DNA of 64,000 bases from Anaerolineae bacterium (GTDB lineage Bacteria > Chloroflexota > Anaerolineae > B4-G1 > SLSP01): NCBI GenBank assembly GCA_016931185.1, contig JAFGFI010000485.1, positions 1 to 64,000 of the forward strand. Direction: 5' to 3'. Within the stretch, counting starts at the first letter, position 1, and each line of letters begins with the position of its first letter. Positions 39,901-45,400 of the stretch are shown in pieces. A program made the position numbers and the translations under genes. Under the pieces are notes generated by a model. That model did not search any database. It was not told where the DNA came from and saw only the letters and a list, made by a program, of their open reading frames with translations.

Positions 39901-41871
39901 CGCCTTTTCGCCCCCATCGGTCTGAAAATCTTGCACAAAGATACCATACGGCTCCAGATCGCTGGTGGGAGGCAGATTGTCCTTCTCACCGGTGATGCGG
40001 ATTTCCAACATCGGGATCAGTTTTAGATCGCCGTTGTCGTTAGGAGAAACAGGCAAGTCGGGATCGGCATCATAAAAGGTTTTGCCATCAGCATCCACCA
40101 TCTGCCCTTCTTCATCTCCCACCGGCCAATCAAGCACGTTAAAAGCATACCACAGATGTTCCGTGATTACCGGGCGCACTTGGAACTCTACATAGGTCGA
40201 GATACCCGGCGTCAGATCATCAAGGATGAGCTTGAAGGGGGCTGATTCCGTAAAGTCGTTACCGCCCTTGGCGAAGGGAGAAATATCCAGATCATCGGGC
40301 ACGGCATCACTGTCGTTATCCCGATCAAAGGGATCGGGTGTGCCATCTTCGTCCGTGTCAAGACAGGTCGGTGAATCAAGACACTCGCGGTAATCATCCA
40401 CACCATCATTGTTGGTATCCACCTTCAACGGATCAAGTTGCCATGTCCGGCTCATATAGGTAAAACTCTGGATTTCGAAGGTGTCGGTTAACGTATCTCC
40501 ATCGGAATCGTAGCTTTCTGGATTAGTACCGACCAGGGATTCTTGATAATCGGTCAAGCCATCACCATCGGCGTCTTCAGTAGAAGAGGCGGTCTGCGAA
40601 TTGCGAATTGCGAATTGCGAATTGCCGGTTAGAAGTTGTGGGTTACGGGCGGTAAATTCGCTGATACGCTGATTTGCCACAACCTGGGATTGCTCCTGTA
40701 ATTCGTCATTCGTCATTCGTTGATTCGCCGATTCATTCGTCTCCGTAGTCATATAACGCTCCGCAAAGGCAGCAGATTGAACGCTTTGGAGAACGGGAGT
40801 GATGACAGTGGAGAGAACAACCGTGATAGCAATCGCCGCGTAAACCTGCTTCGAGCGCAGATTGAGGAGAACCAAGCCCATCAAAGCCAACATGCTGGCA
40901 AAGAGTAACACGTGATTGATAGTTTTGGGATCGAGGGTTGGAAACCTGAATATTCCCACACTACGCGTCTCCGCGCCTCCTTTCCCCGCATCGGCAAAAG
41001 CAAAACCAAAATCGGAGAAGTCCATCGTGAGCGTTGCCTCAACATAGTGGTCATCGGAACGCGGGGGAAATTCCAGGTGAATAATCTGGCGCAAAGGCAA
41101 GCCACCCGCACTGATCCACAATTCGCCATCCCCTGTCATCTCTACATAGCTGCGGGCCAGGTCCAGGCTCATACCTGCAGGGAGCTCGCCGCGCTCGGCT
41201 AATTGCGCCTCCATTTGATCGCGCACAAAAATGGCATAGCTGCGGCCGTCCACGCGGAAGGTGTAACGGGTGAATTCAATTTTGGATGGTGAATTTCCAC
41301 TAAGCACACGGGTCTCGATGCCCTGTTCGGTAATATCTTTGGCAGCGGCGAGGAAAGCCATCGGGTCGCTGCCAGAACCAAAAAGCCCGCCGCTGAATTC
41401 AGGGATCTCTTGCCATTCCTTCTCCTGCCGCGCATAGGCGCGGTCGCCCTCCACGCGAATTTCAGCTCCTGTCTCGGACGCCGACACGCTGCCTCCATCG
41501 CCCCAGAGGGTCATGTGCAGTACGCTGTCGCGTATGTTGGCATCCCCTTCAATACGCAGTGTTTCCTGTTTACTGGTGCGCCCAACATTCGTAACAATAG
41601 GCAGTGGAATCGTCTTTTGTACAATATCGGTCGTATACCGGTAAGAACCGGCTGCATAAGCGCGTTCCCAGGCATCCTTAATTGCTGCCTCCGCGCGCTG
41701 ATGCACCAACACAGTCTCAAGAGGAAGATCACGTTCTGCAATGACCATAACCGTGGGATAAATGAGGCCTAGCAGGCACAGCAGCAACAAACCAAAGCTC
41801 AACCGGCGAGGAAAATGTGAGGGTCGCATCCTATACTCCTTTCGACTAACAAGAAACAGGAAAGAAAACAT
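24931..41871 (-). CDS. Giant (5646 aa) multidomain surface/secreted protein
   Basis: N-terminal signal/TM; DxDxDG Ca-binding (TSP3-like) repeats; internal hydrophobic block; propeller-like AGGxF repeats; F5/8C; 4 LamG; PA14; Ig-like; 7 C-terminal PKD; terminal YNIYLPLVVKQ. Confidence 0.93.
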   Translation of the reverse strand: MFSFLFLVSRKEYRMRPSHFPRRLSFGLLLLCLLGLIYPTVMVIAERDLPLETVLVHQRAEAAIKDAWERAYAAGSYRYTTDIVQKTIPLPIVTNVGRTSKQETLRIEGDANIRDSVLHMTLWGDGGSVSASETGAEIRVEGDRAYARQEKEWQEIPEFSGGLFGSGSDPMAFLAAAKDITEQGIETRVLSGNSPSKIEFTRYTFRVDGRSYAIFVRDQMEAQLAERGELPAGMSLDLARSYVEMTGDGELWISAGGLPLRQIIHLEFPPRSDDHYVEATLTMDFSDFGFAFADAGKGGAETRSVGIFRFPTLDPKTINHVLLFASMLALMGLVLLNLRSKQVYAAIAITVVLSTVITPVLQSVQSAAFAERYMTTETNESANQRMTNDELQEQSQVVANQRISEFTARNPQLLTGNSQFAIRNSQTASSTEDADGDGLTDYQESLVGTNPESYDSDGDTLTDTFEIQSFTYMSRTWQLDPLKVDTNNDGVDDYRECLDSPTCLDTDEDGTPDPFDRDNDSDAVPDDLDISPFAKGGNDFTESAPFKLILDDLTPGISTYVEFQVRPVITEHLWYAFNVLDWPVGDEEGQMVDADGKTFYDADPDLPVSPNDNGDLKLIPMLEIRITGEKDNLPPTSDLEPYGIFVQDFQTDGGEKAAYIPLYLVTDEVGDARVAFSGKMHYLPDATWGNAQEVRLAWVLQGLVDVCEEYEDGECTSYTYNQTQMVHTYYDDWELTGLNVTENYGVDMALIYEDPAEDTDLGDDGALLALAHGLDATFIAGRDDNDDGARDLTIAEIYNRFNHATNDLVPAEQRWNISDTLSVVTYTYPHPDVAMVHLTMTDTLAILNDAFTPSWSESRPITLTVMVVQESRSRSANLDILYVYTGTTVSTDDGRQLTMAMPRSGEGGSAPNTYASFKWTPYRYDGVDWVDCTLDMLWKEMGARYPFSTEPEVEAEGLRFAAQLHYFAIFNGILGIVQTGDIINERANTRTDATLARQLGRAFDIATGVMRPGEAIIQLVVYDPLQQIIPEEIDTFWEDLGNFVQDSRLNNPDKAPIVPVQWPPNLAQVFEKFSWSQRDQWNASFNANVAAMGSLIDCISFGLTGGSQEGGYRNRGYTGAFIKGLKSFWKLYKLETAASLAIATKWQYAAFVDNFQQTLKVNRSLAIAGLVIDLVLAWGPFIYQWASGDIEPGTPQFNMALAYAIAATIIALIFFAFSLNPVGAVIVAIFTLIDLIIELIFDFSIRAWVTEQLAKQLYTYEITALFDIGMGPLNTSLANTLRGLSNGNTLISTMDITTTATTEGPENWRLKIYRASFYTADKLRSTTVRHSLTPAESAIKVKLNQMHDAWDVTKLRKYVYEGVVHNTLVGRSPLTTGLNKNLLYFNTGYALPAAQCWTVWISVVFAWIPIPVCYSGEWIDHTSTDMGLVLDVFPATLDQFRYLKATGNGGYRLNWDPEFPTLMDADGDGLISPAYNGDDPDDALWDLDGDGLSDAYEINLAMYASSVSIGDDTARSPRGIPASPGNPDTDGDGLSDAEEVRLGTDPGDIDTDNDGLPDNMEIAGWIFNVDGVTTRVTSDPRNRDVDVDGLNDLAEYTLGSPYHPRVWNESPIALYTALSDADSFVAPGQTFQYTATVQNNLEDPLYTVGDLVVDYPEVLGVVRDIAADDSVYAVAEWHSVTPDARFIYAGGVFTNIGGVSVSNIARWDQTTETWDDMGGGVNGTVFAIAVDETTGDIYVGGEFTQAGTISAGGIARWDGTSWASLAGGLGGGVYAIALHGDDVYIGGSNFGQNFALNKDASQSSTYSDAVASRAVDGNTDGDYANGSVTHTESEAHPWWQVDLGASYLLERMVLFNRTDCCSERLSDFYVFVSPTPFTSDDPDVIKLQSDVCYAYYSGATSTGETFYTEDFTNCDLVRGRYVRVQLSGTDILSLAEVKTYGYTIAKWNCITGIWSGLFNGVYGDVHALAFGEGDDNRDVLYVGGDFSEVSGATETINIVQWDSANQSWSDLNTYGLSGGVRAIVSDGDAVYVGGLFSESGPTSLARVARWNSTQATWSALGSGINGPVYDLAVNETGDLYAGGDFSQAGSANAANLARWDGMAWSATGSGTTAAVHALVTGGSQVYAGGDFNGHLIAWNDLLTRWAWPEQRFFNLFRGESISITRALTADPAAETQLVTVDNAQRSHFNATGYVGAWDWEPRRESTLPLAAGLMAGDTAIAPLVTRDGSLVAAQVISGPGGSALNFAGNSASYVSYTPFDDIPTTEATFAFWVYPEGRNDEGGMLSYASSGSTNDFLVIDYYDQYLIWCSGQSINTGVPVEEYQWQHIAVTWRSSDGQLQLYKNGILAFTGTLAPGDPMQTGGTLVLGQDQDTIGGGFSNSQALAGRLDEVRIWNTVRGAADIRADMNRTLSGSETGLVLYWPLDEGSGTTTHDASTNDHTGTLYGGVAWETTGVPFPVYNAVAAILADEDDFTGVPVTLDAGASKYPTPPDVACADEGTCLAVWSESNVSNFDIYGAFITPTLSAGTLSVGVPFAISSGVDAVRPTVASDGGDYLVAWEQPATSSDYYLHFDGSGDYVQKPVFDTSTNNVSLMAWVRWDGSTGGSQLIVYNGNTGHNGYGLYLDSDGRIRVLNGGVDYVYSDYLTTGEWHHLAAVRDGGVWKIYLDGEALATSGNPSPNTPGEVFTIGANNSGAQNFNGDIDDVSFWTTALSQDDVREAMYGVPYSRSGLKAAWHFDAGVGNTAYDYDSEGHHLNIYNATWSADDGQIHLRQVSHTGALGTEQWLPGGANVDLLWDGAQYVAAWENHGRPFTPDIWLARFASDGSYATSDIQPIAITPEGDDHPRLAYNPDMQQVLIAYRHDRDTMYGRLIETYRVTPPFTFADESDNVLNAPRIGYDPVHANWIASWSEQTSDGRTAVNAQALRGTTPGPALDFDGGNDYVDLPDMNFDFSNGLTVEGWMYYDSFNYYSRLIDLGNGERSNNILLSNADASSRLHFAVCNVGSCPTLTTEDGELEIGQWAHIAATVDSSGYAIIYKNGQKVANGYVLPPATVLRTNNYLGRSNWSGDAYFNGKMDEVRLWNIVRTQEEIQATMNETLRGDEAGLVGYWPLDDGAGYFTRDFTANANHGTLTNSPNWTSNHAPLPDTLDFTLPRQQYTWASDIALPGTGLACTTPTGGRVLWLRFDEGLQATTFADESGHDNAGVCSGNVCPDSGVSGQSGTALRLDGVEDTVVVPDHRTLNPDAQVSLQAWLKPYNITTMPDYVIYRKGSGTDGVGLSFQDNGTTLSFGLNVSGSWTELDVAIDAGDFTDGDWHLVTATYDGSTQRFYVDGVEVGDAPAIGAVNASSADVYIGSMNGASGFFAGQIDDVRVYNNALSPQDILAFYNHTAEPENDVCMLTANSASYNETPPSNFYLNRFDLRWPAQWMGVIQSPNIVEEPVFIDADPPTSSTITSLVEGQYLRYSPSADMLIIGGIAEDLEPPIPYQSGIQYVEVEMDDDGDWDCVSGAESWAYDLTLPSAEGYHILRTRATDNVGHVFTETSPLTVIIDSTPPQFTSDVVNFSIISPTENAEGRWVIPLYGTVYDPPAGTAPGSGVQKVEVLLEGQDSGVAGNGWQTATLTGGDWAINYVLPLVNNEEEVLSDPTGTYFFYVRVTDNVGNRTGSGALQGIDIRVDGSAPAAAIIATGPSASIITQTVTLHGIVSDTVGDHTTARGLEGLDIAFVHADTELGVGVWENTRYYNSLDLSGGVILQRDDALPSGNGVLDFNWGAGGPHPAVNSDAFSVVWEQDMDFKVGGTYRFETTHDNGIRVMVDGSPVLDAWQDQRVSTHYTDTIVTAGSHMVRVEYYHKSPITFDDVPVAPPAQINVGIALLELAPDWQMVTLDQSGNGVVTSTWSHPIPADLEGIYQIALRGQDRFDNRTAQADWPKWQGEIDTQAPRVNIVATLLGTGPSARTTYMCQAEDFNLDEDSFECPCTGTPERTYYDTVWWRTWVSDTTRLYSLINSCTVIGHQTAERFVRATDIYGHHAEKSTTPILRRLPTAGEPEAFIFTPTQASLFTVLDPISVTGSAFSQGGGFELRTLTVTVNGTTVVDVLTWTAGYENEAWATTWTPMADGRHTLLAVAEDSAGLVTANLQPVTVTVDTQPPVIAVPAAVLTTAHRLSYGRVALTGIYTEAGGVDALRVRSDAPGLSETESFAAAVMDADTWRYAWYLGEEPDGKAYTVTAVITDVVGRSHQDTGSVWVDLIAPEPVTMTLAYTNSLGIFTLIEPGQTIYDVLSPTLIITWTASTSGDVARYYAGWTETDAPDLTELSLDAGARRYEQSAGETQVSYAHIVVEDTYGNSTWQTLGPIYTDVPTTPDYVADLDYDGWMGSGCTQIGADRELVNNAQSGQALTGTQRFYATWTAGVLRLAWSGANWGEADIAGDGDLFIYFDTEAGGSTVAYNPYSTTLQPTIGLPGGMAADTLVWVKDAQTVALLRWQTITGTWDFVTPPLPDASYQLDMAPAALRTDLRLAFSDLGITYPATTTVKLVALASEENSLHLWAAMPEKNPLNSERVVNTPGVLPSDQGFTLTQYYEWTGFSAGVCPNVGQFTDADLSVDINADPPGVEVGYLEHDLLYLIPGTPLDADLDGNPDMPLPLDTAPELVGQGRVITYTLSYANAGTEVAPGVIVTLTSQGGVLLASNPVTFALGDVAAGVETTVVFTGVVDTSTFTRSVEIDAVVADAVHGPFDWLWIQHDVDTAPPEALRITAPLRYIKPYTNTVAGTVDDPSGVPTITLEAYLLPAGTPFTTTCTDVTPDDGQWACAWNIGAVDNGDQFSLRAFAIDSFGNASAWTDPVTLTVDAAPPTIMLDVASEARLLSTVLGPDEEALISGQVEDDQQAAGAEICFEQTYQQTCKSIRVYPGNALTGTWTYALEAIWALDNEPQLFSLYGIDAANNRSVVPVTRTYQVDNVAPTVVVLEQISTIQVATPTQVLSGTVSDGSGISEMYIYVQTPSGATSSDAVSRQAGAWNYVLHPQEAGQYILEIEARDLKGNVSEYGPYTVHVAVVAIAGLAASNDGPTPLGQTTHLQSAITAGSDVVYVWAFGDGAMGSGAEANHIYPAVGTYTAIVTASNAANTLTATTEVVITDTLLIGLAARNSSPTPPNYPTTFTATLSAGSNAVYVWAFGDGTFGNGALVTHTYTTVGFYTAIVTATNSQNVLTATTPVTIAEVPIAGLSAINDSPTPLGQATMLTATVAAGSNVVYAWAFGDGTTGSGASVTHIYPALGIYTVYITATNPVNVLTATMFVTITETPVTGLYALNNSPTLLGQPTQLQAIIAAGDNVVYTWAFGDGGAGSGANVAHTYPALGTYTAIVTASNSVNVLTATTTVTVTDAEIPVAGLTAINDSPTPFGQPTMLTATVTAGSTVMYTWAFGDGTSGSGAVVVHTYPEVGVYTAMVTASNSLNTLSTSTIVTITETAIAGLSATNNSPTLVGEPTTLQASVTAGSNVAYDWAFGDGARGSGAGVMHTYPGVGMYTAIVTASNPINVLTATTTVVITDTEIPIAGLTAINDSPTLLGQTTTLTATITSGSSVVYTWVFGDGETGNGAVATHVYPGVADYTATVTASNSFGSVHTTTVVHILADTYNIYLPLVVKQ
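24964..26712 (-). repeat. Array of 7 tandem PKD domains (coding repeats of about 250 bp)
   Basis: Seven copies of GLxAxNxSPTxxGQxTxLxAxxxAGSxVxYxWAFGDGxxGxGAxVxHxYPxVGxYTAIVTASNxxNVLTATTxVxIT. Confidence 0.93.
40595..40741. repeat. Heptad-phase tract inside the giant CDS
   Basis: tgcgaat x4 |tgccggt|tagaagt|tgtgggt|tacgggc|...|gtaattc|gtcattc|gtcattc; protein TNESANQRMTNDELQEQSQVVANQRISEFTARNPQLLTGNSQFAIRNSQT. Confidence 0.8.
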
Positions 41872-42084
41872 TATGGACCTGCATTGATATGGGTATGTTT
41901 CATTTTGGGTCAGTGGGCAAGGAGAACATAATGCCTAAAACGCAAAAACACTTCCATTTCACGTTTTATATTTTACAACAGTACATTCTCCGGCTGAGAT
42001 GAAACATGCCCTAATGATATAATCATAAGCTTAATTTACGAAAAAGTCAAGTCAGAATATAACCTGACTTATGACATACTTTGG

Positions 42085-42197
42085 TTTTAGTCAATCTGGT
42101 TCGTAGTAACAAGTTTAGTCATCTTTCAAGCTCTCAGACGACTGAAGTTGTGACTAAAACCCCTACAGTTTGTATCATTAAGTTTTAACTGACTAAA
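42085..42197. promoter_or_regulatory. Cluster of four TTTAGTCA/TGACTAAA motifs between divergent giant genes
   Basis: ttttagtca 42085-42093, tttagtca 42114-42121, tgactaaaa 42151-42159, tgactaaa 42190-42197. Confidence 0.5.
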
Positions 42198-42403
42198 TAT
42201 GGGACACCTCAAAAATTACAAACTCCAGTCACAGATCGCGTACTCCATCAAGCCGGTGTACATCTTTTTAGCTTTTCTGTTATACTGTTTATAACATTAC
42301 CGAATTTCGCAATGACTTGACCTGCCGGTTTTATACTCAATGATAACCTTTAGAGTCTAATATCGCATAATAAACATTCATTGTTAAGGAGATTTCAACA
42401 TCT

Positions 42404-45400
42404 ATGCAAAACGTGCAATCAGTCCAAGAAGGTCATGACAATGGGGGCTTCTGGTGGCTCAAACTCAGAACGATGTCTAGCTGGCTCAAGCACGCGGTGG
42501 TGGCAATACCGATCGCCATCTCATTCTACATCGGCGCGGCGCAACCGGCGCCAGTGCGCGCGTGGGACTACGACGTTGGCGATGAAACGGCGCTGGTCAA
42601 CGCTATCATAGCTGCCAATGCCAGCTCTGAAGCGGATACTATTACCTTCACCAACAACATCACATTGACAGGCAATCTGCCGATTATCACAAATACCATG
42701 ACTTTCGATGGGAATAACTATTTTATCAGTGGCAATGACGCCTACCGCGTCTTCTTCATCGGGAGCTTCGACAGCGCGCCCACCGTCACTTTCGAGAATC
42801 TAACCATCCAGCATGGCCTGGCGCAGGGTGGCGATGGCGGTGGCGGCGGCGCGGGAATGGGCGGCGGTATATTCGTGTACGATGGCAATGTGACCGTGAA
42901 AAACGTGATCTTTGCCAACAACGCCGCCCAGGGCGGCAGCCGTATCGGTGGCTTCACCCAGGGCGGCGGCGGCATGGGCGCCAATGGCGGTGATAGCTAC
43001 GGCGGCGGCGGCGGGCTGTGGGCCGGCGCGAACGGCGGTAGTGATGGCAACAACGGCAGCAGCGCGGACGACTATGGCGGCGGCGGCGGCATAGGAGGCG
43101 CAGGCGGCGGCTTAAACGGCGGCACGAGCGGGACCAATAGCGGCGGCGGCGGCGGTGTGAATGGCAGTAATGGCGGCGATAATAGCGGCGGCGCCGGTGG
43201 CTGGGGCGGCGGCGGTGGGGCCGGTTACGATACCGGCGGCAACGGCGGCTTTGGCGGTGGCGCCGGCGCCGCCGTCACTAACGGCGGTTGGGGTGGCTTC
43301 GGCGGCGGCGGCGGGGCTGCCGATAACTACGGCGGCGGCGGCGGTTTTGGCGGCGGAAGTGGGCCGGGCAATATCGCCAACTTTGGCAGCGGCTTTGGCG
43401 GCAGCAGCGACGGTGGCGGCGCCGGTTTGGGGGGTGGATTATTTATCCGTACCGGCGTCTTGACCATGACAAACATCGCCTTCAATGACAACACCGCCAC
43501 GGGGGGCACGGCCAACGGTCTGGGCCTGGGCGGCGGGATGTTTGTGCTGCACACCACCACGAATGCCAACGGCAACGACCAGGGAATGCCGGCGACATTG
43601 CCAAGCATCTCTGCCGATTCGTGCGAGGTAACCTTTAGCGGCAATACAGCACAAGATGACGCCGGCACCGCCACCGATAATGATGATGTCTTCGGCGACC
43701 TAAGCGCGGCGACCAGACCGTGCGAGCTTACCCTGACCAAATCCGTCACACCGGAGACCAAAGTGGCGTATCACAGCCTCGTGACCTACACGCTGACACT
43801 GTTTTCGCCAGAGAATGACACGGTCCTGGTTACGGACACGTTGCCATCAGAGATGGCCCTTGCGGGTTGGGTGCTCTCGCCCACCCATACTCTCCACGTC
43901 GGCAACACCATCACCTGGACGGGCGACATCACGGCCGGGGAAACGTTGACGTGGACCTTCGCCATGACACACACCGGCGCTTACGCCGACATCATCACGA
44001 ACACGGCCGCTTTTAGCGGGACGACCCGTGCCGGCAGCGACACGGCGACCTTTGACGTTGAATGGAGCAACTATCCGCCGGTGTTGATGCCCATTGGCGA
44101 TCAAGCCGTCACTGAAGAGGTCCCGCTGACCTTCACAGCCACCGCCAGCGACGATGGCAAACCCACCGGCGCGCTCACCTACACCCTGGATGCCGGGTCG
44201 GTGGGCGACATCACGACCGGCGGCGTGTACACCTGGACGGCCACCGAGTCCGATGGCCCCGGCGTCTACACGGCCACTGTCCGAGTGAGCGACGGCGAGT
44301 TGGAGGACGCCGAGACCTTCACCATCACTGTCAATGAAGTCAACCAGCCGCCGGCGCTGTGGCCCATTGGCGACAAGACGGCGGATGCCCCGCTGCAGTT
44401 CTACTTTACCGCCCGCACCACCGACCTTGACAGGCCGCTCAATCCCCTGACCTACACGCTGGACGCGGGGTCAGTAGGGAGCATCGGCGCGCGGACAGGC
44501 CTGTTCACATGGACGCCGGGCGATATGCAATCGCCCGATGTCTTCACCGCCGGTGTCTTCACCGCTACCGTGCGCGTAACCGATGGCGAATTTGAGGATG
44601 CCGAAACCTTCAATATTGCCGTCAACGTAGACACCCCCGGCATGGGGTATTGGGTCCTGGTACCCAATAGCTCTGGTGGGGACTGGCCTTTCATCAGCTC
44701 CTCCAACTTTCACGTCGTGGATACAGCAGATAACGCGGTCTATGGACCATTCCTGGATGGACAATTAGGATCGAGCAGCGGCGTACGCTTCGATGTCGCG
44801 GTCACACCGGACGGCAGCACCGCGCTCATCTCCAATTTCGGTGACAGTGCAGTTTTCCTGGTGGACGTCACGAACCCCATCAGCCCATCCTTGATTACCT
44901 CTGTGACCCTTCCCTTCTTTGCCGAGGACATCGACATCTCGGCCGACGGGCGTTATGCACTGGTGACGGATGGCGGCTTTTCATCCATGGTCGCCTCCAT
45001 TGATATCCCCTCAGCCACGCTGGTGTATACGGCCGAGCTGGGTACCCGTAACGCGCAGGCAGTAGAGATTGCGCCGGATGGCACAATCATCGTGCCCGAT
45101 TACTCTGGAGGCGCTATCCACACCCTGCTTTTGATCGAGTCGGGAGAGATAATCACCACAGGACACACCTATACCTACACGTATCCTGGATTAGAAGAGT
45201 TGCCATGGCCCATCAACGTGAGCCTGTCACCGGATGGCCAAACCCTCATCGTCTGTAATGCCTTCACCAGCACGGTCGGCGTCTACCAGATCGTCGCACC
45301 GGGCGTCTTGTCGTTTACAGGCGTGATCACGGGACTGCATGGAGACTATGAGTTCTATTCAGGTTCCAACCCGGGGATACAGTCAGTGGCCTTCAACGCT

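Noticed and set aside
24823-41772. Numerous plus-strand ORFs of 60-250 aa opposite the giant gene
   Set aside because: All fully overlapped by the repeat-rich minus-strand CDS; no recognisable domains or ribosome-binding context.
42826-43440. GGC-rich tandem DNA as a non-coding satellite
   Set aside because: Translates in frame as a Gly-rich segment within a long ORF.
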